A stretch of DNA of 64,000 nucleotides from Wurfbainia villosa (lineage: Eukaryota; Streptophyta; Magnoliopsida; Zingiberales; Zingiberaceae): the NCBI GenBank assembly GCA_025175895.1, contig CM045993.1:46938621-47002620 (forward strand), written 5' to 3'. Below the pieces are notes generated by a model, which did not search any database, was not told the origin of the DNA, and was given only the letters and a program-made list of their open reading frames with translations. Shown here one piece after another: positions 20,368-30,343 of this stretch; positions within the stretch are counted from its first letter, which is position 1; every line of letters begins with the position of its first letter. The position numbers and the translations under genes are program-made.

Positions 20368-20630
20368 TACAACTTGCAGGTACAGTCCCCACGGGGATGG
20401 CGCGATGGTAAGGCAGTGTGGTTGCTTTGGATACGGAGTGGGGTCGATTCCGGATGAGGGATCTAAAATCCCTTCTGGGCTCAGATGGCCCCCCCACTGC
20501 CTTGCCACTGTGTCCGGGACATAGTCTCCCCCGTGATTTACCCTCCCTCTCGCCAATAGCCCTGGGACAGATGGCAGGGGACTGCTAGTTGGACAGATTC
20601 CCAACTTTTTGGATACAACTTGCAGGTACA
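20368..20630 (+). mobile_element. tRNA-derived SINE with 17-bp target duplication
   Basis: TACAACTTGCAGGTACA occurs at 20368-20384 and again, perfectly, at 20614-20630. Between them lies a GC-rich 229-bp body. It carries pol III promoter boxes on the plus strand: an A box TGGCGCGATGG at 20398-20408 and a B box GGTCGATTCC at 20442-20451. Their distance from the start and from each other fits a tRNA-derived head. The 3' end has a short T run (CTTTTT) rather than poly-A, as in some plant SINE families. It needs LINE machinery from elsewhere, and no LINE is seen in the window. Confidence 0.88.
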
Positions 20631-21280
20631 ATAACATTAGTATAATTTTTTTTTTTATGTTATAACAATTATGTTTTGTAGCTACTATAAAAATACTGAA
20701 ATAAGAATATTCTTGAGATAAAATATAAGATGATACTTTATTTTATTTTATTTTTTAAAAAGCGCCTTTGCTTTTTTTTTTTCCAAAACTAAATTCAATA
20801 ATTTAGAAAGACATTCATGAACAAGAACTTAACGACTAAACTTGTTTAAACCTCGTAAATAATTAAAAACATACACATGAATTGATATCTTCATGTTTAC
20901 CAATTCTAGTTCATGCTCAAAATCTATATAAACACATGAAAAAAGATTCAGATGCAAAACTAAATTAATTCTTGAATATCTTTAACAAGAAAAACTTTAA
21001 ATCAGTCACCACACCTTCAGATGTAAAACTAAATTAATTCTGGAATATCTTTAACAAGAAAAACTTTAAATCAGTCACCACACCTTTTAACAACAGTTTT
21101 TATTAAAACATTCAATAAAAACTAAAAGCAACATGTTATCTTACGTTGGAAGATGGTGAAGAAATAAAACACAAATTTATTTCAATTTAGTATAAATTAA
21201 AATTATATTTGATTAGTGATGTACAAAACTATAAGAACTTTTACAATCTCTGGACCTCATGGAACGCTCGTGGTCGGGAT
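20631..21280. other. AT-rich sequence between SINE and element A, with one tandem duplication
   Basis: Mostly AT-rich with short homopolymers. A 69-bp duplication lies at 20947-21084. No coding sequence is seen. It is the left target flank of element A (GGGAT at 21276-21280). Confidence 0.45.
20947..21084. repeat. 69-bp tandem duplication
   Basis: TTCAGATG begins at 20947 and at 21016. The two copies differ at only a few positions (for example TGCAAA against TGTAAA), so the duplication is fairly recent. Confidence 0.88.
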
Positions 21281-22392
21281 TGTTGGATCGAAGCGGATCG
21301 CTAGAGGGGGGGGGGTGAATAGCGATAAAACTTTTACGAAATCGTTGTTAAAACTCGAGTAGATAATTTGCAGCGGAAAGATAAGCAATAAATAAAAGAA
21401 GACAAATATTTTTACTTGGTTCGTAGCCTTCGACTACTACTCCAAGGCCCTAGTGGTCCTTGACCACGCACGGAGGGCAAAACACTAAACGAACTCCTCC
21501 TCGTTAGAGGTAGGAGTTAAACGAATACAAAACTCAATAAATACTCAAGGTAGAGAGACACTCCCCCTCTCCTTGATATGATTTAAAGCTCGAAATAAGA
21601 ACAACTTATAAAATTAAATCTTATATCGACGACTTTTGAAGACTTGAATCTTGGAGCTTGAGTCGTCGTCTCGGCAGCGCTTTGTCGTAGGGATGTCGGA
21701 GACTCGTAGCGTATCGGAAGCACTTGGAAGCTTTTGAATTGATGAAAAACCCTAGGACAAGCCCTCCTTTTATAGCCTTTGAGCCCCTCATCGAATGAGT
21801 CTTCAACCAATCACAAATGGGCACAAAACCTCCTTGAAAAGAGGTGATAAACCTTGACTCCTCGAGGTTGATCCTTGACCATCAGTCGACTGATGGTCAT
21901 CATCAGTCGACTGATGGCAATCGATCAGTCGACCTCCGATCGATCGATTGATGGCATGAGTCCTCCAAGCCGGGCAATGATCGATGCTTGCTGCAAGTCA
22001 AAGTTAGCTCAACAAAAACATAATTTCGACGGTTGTCGACCGTCCAATCTCGACCTAGAACATCTATAGGATGTCTTTGGTCGGATCTATGCTTAAGATC
22101 ATCCCCGTAAAGAGGATACGACCTCACTTACGCTCGCACACACGAGCTTACCTCGATACTTACTGTGTTGCTTTTGCTTCCGACCTTTCACTCGATTCCT
22201 TCAGCTCCCTCCGAAGTCACTCGAGTGTCGCCCGACCACCGCGGCTTCCTCCAGGTGTCGCTAGCCTTCAGCTCTAGCTTTAGCACTTTTTTGCACACTC
22301 GATTCAGCTCATGAGATAATGATATATCCTTGACTTTGCGTATTTTGCCATAATCAAAATACAGGTTCGACTTAGGTGCCCCTGCACCAACA
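21281..22392 (-). repeat. Element A 3' LTR (1112 bp)
   Basis: TGTTGG...CCAACA ends. The minus-strand TATA box CTATAAAAGG is at 21775-21766. It is almost the same as the partner LTR except in a patch around 21917-22000. Confidence 0.93.
21877..21916. promoter_or_regulatory. Palindromes in the element A LTR
   Basis: A perfect 22-bp palindrome spans 21877-21898 (core CAGTCGACTG), followed by CATCAGTCGACTGATG at 21901-21916. They lie about 100-140 bases upstream of the TATA box in the sense of transcription. The partner LTR has both at 25699-25720 and 25723-25738. Confidence 0.6.
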
Positions 22393-22406
22393 ATCTCCCC
22401 CTTTTT
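22393..22406 (-). promoter_or_regulatory. Terminal polypurine tract of element A
   Basis: Minus strand AAAAAGGGGGAGAT directly before the LTR TGTTGG. Similar GGGGGAG tracts recur at about 22555, 22576 and 22855, the multiplied tracts seen in Sirevirus-like elements. Confidence 0.85.
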
Positions 22407-23503
22407 GATCCTATGGCAAATTTACACAAAGTTAAGGGAAAATATAAAGCAGAAAATGAGTAAAATAAATGTTACGCTCATTTGTAGTGAACTCCCTCTT
22501 AACCTTCGGTGACTTTTAAAACAAAAGTTTAATTTTCAAAAATTTAAATTTTGTTCTCCCCCTTAACTTATGCTCTTCTCCCCCTTTTGCCATGAATCAA
22601 AAAAGGTTATGGGGTTTTATATAAAAAGTAAGGGGTTTTTAATAGAAAAGGTAGCATGCATAAAGATTATCTAACATGAGTCCAAGCATGTGTCTTGATT
22701 TAATTTGGTTCGAGGTATAACCCTCTGAACCAACAATGTAGGTTTTTGGAAACTAAGTTTGATTTTCAAAATACTTATAAAATTAGCTTTGAGTTCCACA
22801 ATACTTATACGCTATTAACTTTTTGAAAATATGTAACCCTTAGGGTTAGTTTGCTCTCCCCCTTAATCAAATATATACGGTATAGAAGAGTTAGGGGGCG
22901 CTAAACATTGACCTAGAAGGTTGTATATTTAGAGTTTTGTCTGAGTATAAATAAACATTTAAGCTCAATAGTTTGAAAATTGAAATTGTTTTTGAAAAGA
23001 TTATGTAAATTGAAATTGTTTCTTATTCATCTCACCCATTCGAAGTGTCTTAGAATTGGTTCACCTTATATGTTGCGTGAGATGATTCCAATTTTATCTT
23101 GATTAAGTTTTAATGATTTGACACTTGTCAACCTTGCGTTAGATTCATATTTGATCCTAATCTCATCAAGCCACTTTTTCAAGATCTTGGCTTCCAGGTC
23201 ATGGCGAGGCACAAGGGCATTCTTTGATCGGAAAAATGACCACTTCCTTAGACAAAGCCAATTTCGAGAAAATAGTAACTTGACTCACCTAAGACCACTT
23301 CCTGGTCTAACTAGTCTAGGATACGACGAGGTAGCTTCAGCTAGTTCCACTCGGTCAAGTGCACCGAACTAGATACGCCTTATCTAGCCCGAATACACAA
23401 GACTCCGCTTTCCTAGCATACTATCATCTCGCCGCGTCCTGGTACTATGTTATCAAGCATTGACGAGTTATAGTCCTATCTAACCATTCTAAAAATAAAA
23501 GGT
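22407..23503 (-). other. Element A 3' non-coding region and gag-pol spacer relic
   Basis: 22407 to about 22900 matches the 3' region of element E just before its LTR. About 23020-23503 matches the spacer that lies between gag and protease in E (60350-60906). The pol of E would sit between these two blocks, so the deletion joint is near 22900-23020. Confidence 0.7.
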
Positions 23504-24976
23504 TTAGGTTACCGGATATACTATTTTGGTATTAGTTCCCCCTGGATCATTGAACCGATATGGTCTGGTCAAGTAATGAACTTGATCCTTGGGAATCCAA
23601 AACCTATTGGTCCTTATATGTGAGTTTAACAAAGTTTTCGGGACCCACACTTGGACTCGATGATGACTACGGTTTATGATAGACATGTAAGATATATTCG
23701 TACTCTTTGATCTATATCCGAGTCCGACTCTGTTGTACACGACTCTCTGAGTTCCAAGAAGTCAGTTAAGATTCTTGGACCCCGTCGAGAACTTGTTCAA
23801 CCCAGCTTCGAGCTCTTGGACTTGCCCTTTCAAGAGAGAGTTCTCTTCTTCGAGTTTTTGAACTCGAGTTGAGTCCTCCTCTTGAACTCGACTAGTCAAA
23901 GAGTTTAAGGGTGTCTCTTGTTTGAGGTTTTCAACCTCCTCAACCAAGGACTCGATCCTAGACTCTGATTTAGCTAATTTTCTAATTAACAATTTAATCA
24001 TATTGTAAAGCGTATGAATTAGTGAGCGGCTAACCTTAATTTTATCTTTCGGTCTGGCTTTGAGTTTCTTCTCGAAGTAGTCCTCGAGTTCAGAGTCGGT
24101 GTTGTAGTTTGATTCAGATTCGGACTCGGACTCTTCGGGTCTTGTCATGCATGCTATGCCGACGCCTTCTTCGTTGTCCCATGTTGCATGAAACACCTTC
24201 TTTTGATTTGATTTGAATTGTGCCCTCTTTTTGGTTTTTAGTAGCCTCCTTTCCCTCCGAACGATCTTCCGCACTACGTTCACTATTGCTTCCACCTTTT
24301 CGGATTCGGACTCTGATTCGTCTTCGGGTTCGAGTCCATCTTCTTGCTTGGTGGGTGCCTTGCTTCTTTTTATTGCAAGTAGAGCAATACCTCTCTCGGC
24401 CCGGACCATGTTAGTTTGCTCGTGAAGTTCAAACTCGAAAAATAATTCGTCTAACCTAAGCTTTGAAAGGTCCTTAGAGACCTTGTAGGCATCAACCATG
24501 GATGCCCACAAGGTAGTCCTAGGAAATGAATTAAGAACGTACCTTAGGAGGTCGCGATTTTCGACCTTGTGCCCGATGGTGTGCAATCCGTTGACAATGT
24601 CCTGGACGCGGGCGTGTAGTTGCATTGCCGTCTCACATTCTTGCATTTTTAGGTTATACAATTTATTAAGTAGTAAGTCACACTTACTTACCTTCGCGTC
24701 ATTAGTCCCTTCGTGTAGTTCTATGAGTTTTGTCCACAGATCTTTTGCGCTGATGAAGGGTCCGATGCGGTTGAGCTCTTCCTTAGACAAACCGCATTGC
24801 AATATTTGGGTTGCTCTTGCATCGACTTCGATTTGCCTCTTAGTTGCATTGTTCCACTTGTCGAAGTCGAAAGGCTCGCCTGTAGAGCGTTTCGTGAGTC
24901 CACTTGTAGCAAAAGTTATGCTCGTTTGATCGTGAGGTACTCCGAAGGCGATTAATACTTGCAAAAACACAACCAA
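23504..24976 (-). pseudogene. Element A gag, N-terminus and zinc knuckle missing, one stop
   Basis: One frame from 24976 to 23504 is broken only by TGA 23762-23764. The capsid part reads LSKEELNRIGPFISAKDLWT, then LHARVQDIVNGLHTIGHKVE, then a Glu/Ser-rich linker, a coiled coil and WVPKTLL/FWIPKDQ tails. Compared with E, the first 60 or so residues with the HYWKGRM motif are deleted and replaced by unrelated residues from leader sequence. The CX2CX4HX4C knuckle is also absent: FKSNQKKVFHATWDNEE joins directly. A working particle is unlikely. Confidence 0.82.
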
Positions 24977-25088
24977 AAACTATGTACCAAGACTTGGTCT
25001 TGGATTAGTAGTGTGGGAGAAATCTTAAAACGATAAATATGAAAAGAAAAATGCTCGACCGGTGGTTGCACCGAATCTGAGCGCCCCC

Positions 25089-25101
25089 GGCTCTGATACC
25101 A
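25089..25101 (-). promoter_or_regulatory. Primer binding site of element A
   Basis: Minus strand TGGTATCAGAGCC, a full match to the tRNA-iMet primer site, two bases inside the 5' LTR end at 25104. Confidence 0.92.
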
Positions 25102-25103
25102 AT

Positions 25104-26214
25104 TGTTGGATCGAAGCGGATCGCTAGAGGGGGGGGTGAATAGCGATAAAACTTTTACGAAATCGTTCATTAAAACTCGAGTAGATAATTTGCAGCGGAA
25201 AGATAAGCAATAAATAAAAGAAGACAAATATTTTTACTTGGTTCGTAGCCTTCGGCTACTACTCCAAGGCCCTAGTGGTCCTTGACCACGCACGGAGGGC
25301 AAAACACTAAACGAACTCCTCCTCGTTAGAGGCAGGAGTTAAACGAATACAAAACTCAATAAATACTCAAGGTAGAGAGACACTCCCCCTCTCCTTGATA
25401 TGATTTAAAGCTCAAAATAAGAACAACTTATAAAATTAAATCTTATACCGACGACTTTTGAAGACTTGAATCTTGGAGCTTGAGTCGTCGTCTCGGCAGC
25501 GCTTCGTCGTAGGGATGTCGGAGACTCGTAGCGTATCGAAAGCACTTGGAAGCTTTTGAATTGATGAAAAACCCTAGGACAAGCCCTCCTTTTATAGCCT
25601 TTGAGCCCCTCATCGAATGGGTCTTCAACCAATCACAAATGGGCACAAAACCTCCTTGAAAAGAGGTGATAAGCCTTGACTCCTCGAGGCTGATCCTTGA
25701 CCATCAGTCGACTGATGGTCATCATCAGTCGACTGATGGCAGCATCGAAAGTGCCGACCTCGACGACGATCGGTGATTGTGCAATGAGTCCTCCAAGTTG
25801 GCGATCGTGATGCTGCAAGTCAAAGTTAGCTAAACAAAAACATAATTTCGACGGTTGTCGACCGTCCGATCTCGACCTAGAACATCTATAGGATGTCTTT
25901 GGTCGGATCTACGCTTAAGATCATCCCCGTAAAGAGGATACGACCTCACTTACGCTCGCACACACGAGCTTACCTCGATACTTACTGTGTTGCTTTTGCT
26001 TCCGGCCTTCCACTCGATTCCTTCAGCTCCCTCCGAAGTCACTCGAGTGTCGCCCGACCACCGCGACTTCCTCCGGGTGTCGCTAGCCTTCAGCTCCAGC
26101 TTTAGCACTTTTCTGCACACTCGATTTAGCTCATGAGATAATGATATATCCTTGACTTTGCGTCTTTTGCCATAATCAAAATACAGGTTCGACTTAGGTG
26201 CCCCTGCACCAACA
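25104..26214 (-). repeat. Element A 5' LTR (1111 bp)
   Basis: TGTTGG...CCAACA ends. TATA box on the minus strand at 25597-25588, palindromes at 25699-25738. It drives transcription to the left into gag. Confidence 0.93.
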
Positions 26215-26219
26215 GGGAT

Positions 26220-26326
26220 GAAGATCACGAAAGTTAATTCGAACTTTCACCACAGCTCCACAATGTCACAACCCTAGAATCCGACGACGACGGTGATCTC
26301 TTGTTCTTCTCAACAAGAGATGAGAG
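26220..26326. other. Flank between element A and LTR fragment F, with a 10-bp-stem hairpin
   Basis: ATCTCTTGTT and AACAAGAGAT (26296-26321) form a perfect 10-bp stem with a 6-base loop, five bases before the LTR start at 26327. Nothing else is recognised. Confidence 0.5.
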
Positions 26327-26714
26327 TGTTGGTGCAATCAACCCAGGTCACGATTGATCAGACTCGAGTTTGATTCTAGTGGTATTTTGATGTTCGACAA
26401 AACGTATGACAATGTAATTGTCATGTAAAGTCCAAATCTTAGGTACTTAGCATGAGAAGTCCAAGTCTTGAGTACTTGGCATGGAAATTCCAAGCATGGA
26501 TCTTGTCATACGGAAAGTCCAAGCATGGGTCTTGGCAACGGTAAAGTTCAAGTCATGGGTACTTGGCAATTGGAAAGTATAAGTATGAGTCTTGGCATTT
26601 GGAAAGTCCAACATGGAGTTGGCAAGAAAAGTCCAAGAATGTGATATTGGCAGCGTAAAGTCTAAGGGTGGAGTCTTGATAGCATAAGTCCAATGTTTGG
26701 CAGCGTAAAGTCCG
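26327..26714 (+). repeat. LTR fragment F (start of a plus-strand copia LTR)
   Basis: It starts TGTTGGTGCAATCAACCC, close to the LTR start of D, and runs into a CCAAG/CTTGG array of about ten 30-35-bp units (26410-26714) such as AAGTCCAAGCATGGGTCTTG. It is cut at 26714 by the LTR of element D. A similar array reappears at 63300-63480. Its own interior is not in the window. Confidence 0.65.
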
Positions 26715-27210
26715 TGTTAGTGCAATCAACCCGTGATATGATTTTGATGTGTGTGGCAAAGGGTTTAAGTTAGAATGATTGGATTTGATGTGCGTTGGAG
26801 TCTTGCAGGACTTAATAATTTGCACATGGAGCTTAGGCAAGTGTCACCGCTCACAACCTCGTGCTTGAGTCGGAGAAGGAGCATTGCAGAGTCGTGCGCT
26901 TGATGCTGTTGAGGGACTGCTGGACGAGATGACTTGAAGCAAAGTCAAGGAAACATACTTCGAGGGAAAGAGACGCGAAGGAGCATTGCAGAGCCGTGCG
27001 CCTGATGCTGCCGAGGGACGTGGCCGCGAACGAAGAGAGCTTTGGCGAGGGACTTCGAGTGAGATGAGAGAATGAGTGAATTGTAAGTAGCTCATTAGGT
27101 GAACTTGGCCGAATGGCTGAGTATCGGAGGCTCGACCGCAAGGGTTGAGGTTTACCCGACCGTCGGAAGCTCAAACGGATGTTAAGTTTGAGTTTCACAT
27201 GACACTAGTC
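26715..27210 (+). repeat. Element D 5' LTR, left piece
   Basis: Starts TGTTAGTGCAATCAACCC and matches the 3' LTR start at 54908. It ends with TAGTC (27206-27210), the target duplication of B. Confidence 0.9.
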
Positions 27211-27766
27211 TGTTGGTAGGGGAAACTTCGCTTCCCCTCTCAACTTGGTCGCTTATTCATTGCGATCCCTTCTACGTCCCTGGATAAAAAAATTTATCCT
27301 TGACAAGAGGGATTGCCTAAGTAACCTTGTCATCGTCGTGCTATTCGTTTAGAGTAGTCACTTGAACAAACTTGTTGTTCAAGCGACCAACCTCTATTTC
27401 GCGAATAGCCGCAGAATAGACGATGTACGGATCGCCGGCTTTTGTGTTTATGTTCGGGGTCCAAGTATATTTAGCCAATAAACAGAATATATATCATGCA
27501 TATAATTGAAAAACAAATATAAACATGTAACAAATGAAAATAGAGAATCGATATACCTCTCGATCTTCTATTGTATGACCTTCCTCCTTTCGGATGTCGT
27601 GTGGGCGACGATCTACCAAAAGTTGAAGCTCCTAGATCACCAATCTTCCTTCCTTGCTCGTCCCGAGCAAGAGGAAGAATAGAAACAAGACTCTTTTCCT
27701 TGTTTCAACCAACCAACAAGCAACAAGCAACTTGCTTGCCGCCGGCCAACAAGGAGAAGGGAGAAT
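27211..27766 (-). repeat. Element B 3' LTR, left piece (556 bp)
   Basis: TGTTGGTAGGGGAAACTTCG start. It aligns base for base in length with 49080-49635 of the other LTR. A hairpin AGGGGAA/TTCCCCT lies at about 27218-27238, next to the LTR end. It stops at AGAAT (27762-27766), the target duplication of H. Confidence 0.93.
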
Positions 27767-28970
27767 TGTAAGTTATCGGATGGCCGGCTAGAGGGGGGTG
27801 AATAGCCCTCGTTCGTTGGTTATCGGAATTTGCTCGTCTACAATTAGATTAGCGCAAGCGGAAACAACAATACAAGCAAATTAAACAAATAAAAACAAAG
27901 CAAAGGAAATAGACAATGCTAACACAGGATGTAACGTGGTTCACGGCTACGCCGCTAATCCACGGTCCCCGATTCGTCCTCGGTGAATCACTCCGCTCAA
28001 CCAATCCACTAAATGGTCTCTTCTTTGCACCAAGCTAGGTGGAGGTAACCTTTACAATCAAGATCACTCTTCTTACAAATAGAATGGATTAAAAGCGAGT
28101 AAGAAGAGTTTAGAGCTTGTGGGGCACTAGGAAGATTGTTTGGAACTTAAGCATTAGCCTCTCAAAGGCTCACACCCTCTCTTTTTATAGAGAGGGCTAA
28201 CTTCTTCCCGTTGGCCGCCATCGATCATTGCCGCCCATGGCGATCATTGCTGCCGTCCTAGCAAGCCTCGAACACGTCGGATCGGCCGTTGTTGTCAGCG
28301 GAACTCTTAGCGATCATTCTGCTGGACCTCACCGATCGGCTGCGACCCGTCAATCGGCGCCTTGATCGGCTACGAGCGATTCTTGGCCAAAACCCTATTG
28401 ACGATCGGCGCCGCCTTCGATGGCTAATCTAGCGATCGGCGCTAGCGTATGGCGATCGGCACGCCACAAACCATCGATCGTATACGGTCGAGCTACACTC
28501 GACTTCGGAAGCGATCGCCATTCCATGGCGATCGATCGGTGTCGAAAAACCCATCAGACACTTGGCCAAATGGCCAAGTTTCACCTAAGAGCTACCCCTC
28601 CCGGGTTACAATCGCTCACTCTCATTTCTGAGTCCTTCGCCGAAGTTCTCTTCGTTCGGCCACGTCCTCGGCGGCATCGAGCGCGCTCTGCAATGCTCCT
28701 TCGCGTCTCTTGCCTCAAGTCTACTTCCTCGGCTTCACTCCAAGCTTCTCGTCCGGGCGGTCCCTCGGATGCTCCAAGCGCCGCGGCTTCGCAAGCTATC
28801 CTTCACCGACTCAAGGCACGAGTCATGAGATGTGAAACTCGCCATGGCTCCATGTGCGAATTACTAAGTCCTGCACGACTTCAACGCACATATCAAATAA
28901 ACATAACACACTAACTTAAACCCTTTGCCACACCATCAAAACCATATCACGGCAAGAGATTGCCCTAACA
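27767..28970 (-). repeat. Element H 3' LTR (1204 bp)
   Basis: TGTAAG...CTAACA ends; TATA on the minus strand (TATAAAAA, 28189-28182). It is near identical to the 5' LTR except in a GATC-rich patch at about 28200-28560 with several insertions and replacements. Confidence 0.94.
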
Positions 28971-30343
28971 ATCTCCCCCTTTTTGATGTGTGGCAATCCG
29001 TTTAAGTTAGGTAAAAACATTTGATATAAATTCTAAGGTCAGAAAGCATGTAAAGATAAACATGATATAACAACATGCAACTCCCCCTTAATCCATGAAA
29101 CTCTTCATGCAAATTTTCTCCCCTTATCATATATTTCTCCCCCTACATATATTTCTCCCCCTACATATATTTCTCCCCCTAATGTGATTAACTTAAACAT
29201 ACTTATTTCTCCCCCTTTGACACCATCAAAAAGATTAACACTAAGTTATAAGCTCATGACATCAAGTATAATGGAGGAAAAAAATATGTCAAGTTGATTT
29301 AAAAACTGTAGGAGGCATCAAGTATATTTCTACCACTTGTAGGAGGTTTACAAACTGAATTCGGCCTTCAATATTCTGATTCTGAGGCCACGATCATTGC
29401 TATCGTATGGCGATGTCAGCACTAAGAATTTACGATTTTCTGGATGAAATTCAGAAATGCATTAAAAATTTCAGAAAATTCGAAAAATCATGAAATTCGA
29501 GGAACATATTTCTCTTAAGTATATCTATCAAGGAAAAATAGTTTTTCATGAAAAATCATTATATTTTACAAGATTTGCCAAAAATCCAAACACTTGAAAA
29601 ACCACTAGTTTTTGAGCATGTTAGTATCAAGTTAGCTACCTAGTTTTGCATCCAATTGTTTCAAAACATGAATACATGTATTTTAAGGTAAGAAATTGTT
29701 TTGAAAACATTAGAAATATCCAACCATGATCTTTGGGCAATATGTCTATTAATTAAACATAAGCCTTCCCCATGATTGGTCTATTATTGATATTTTGATA
29801 CTTTAAATGACCATCTAAATGCCATAGGCATTAGTGGACATTTGTATCATCCTAACATCTCACCCATGCTAAGTTTGCAATCAAGTTAGCCTATAGTGAG
29901 TGTGAGATGCATCCTAGGGGGGTATTTGTATATATATACTTAACCAATATATTCAAGCAATTCTATCATGGTTAAGTATCAACCTAACAACCTACATGAT
30001 CATAATGACATATATCAATTAATTTCACATTATGATCATGAAATACATGTTTTCATCAAATTATAACCATGCATTAGGCATTATATGATGATAATAAATA
30101 AGTTATCACCTAAAGCATGATTTAAACCTATTTTTCATGATAATGTGCCCAATATCAAAATCATAAACCATGATTACACATATGCATAGAAATTACATTA
30201 ATCATCATGATTTAAGCATTATTACCTTTTTATGGGCACGTTATCATCACCCAACACTATCTAAAAATGTTGTCCCGTCATCCTAAGTCAACCAAAAATA
30301 TGATATAGGTCAAGTTCATATGGTTGACTACCCTAGGGGTTTT
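28971..30343 (-). other. Element H 3' non-coding region
   Basis: The terminal polypurine tract AAAAAGGGGGAGAT (minus, 28984-28971) is followed by further GGGGGAG tracts between 29080 and 29222, including an 18-bp tandem repeat (TATATTTCTCCCCCTACA, about 29125-29185). The rest is AT-rich and has no coding sequence. The same layout is seen in D at 53515-54907. Confidence 0.75.

Larger units (their letters stand above)
21281..26214 (-). mobile_element. Element A: complete gag-only (TR-GAG type) Sirevirus-like element
   Basis: Two LTRs (21281-22392 and 25104-26214) flank a 2.7 kb interior with a PBS, a gag and polypurine tracts but no protease, integrase or RT. The 5-bp target duplication GGGAT is at 21276-21280 and 26215-26219. 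Total length is 4934 bp. Leader, gag, spacer and 3' region match element E, which has pol. A is therefore a deletion derivative that would need pol proteins from an E-like element. Its gag lacks the N-terminal motif and the zinc knuckle, so it may also need gag in trans. Confidence 0.92.

Noticed and set aside
20385..20613. A tRNA gene
   Set aside because: A and B boxes are present, but the rest does not form a cloverleaf and the unit is 229 bp with a target duplication, so it is a SINE.
18082..21280. A host gene promoter or exon
   Set aside because: No open frame with codon-like character, no splice-linked exons and no matching poly-A signal pattern that I could defend.
28420..28914. Frame of 164 codons
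   Set aside because: It falls entirely within the 3' LTR of element H; the partner LTR has a differently broken version at 32686-33239.
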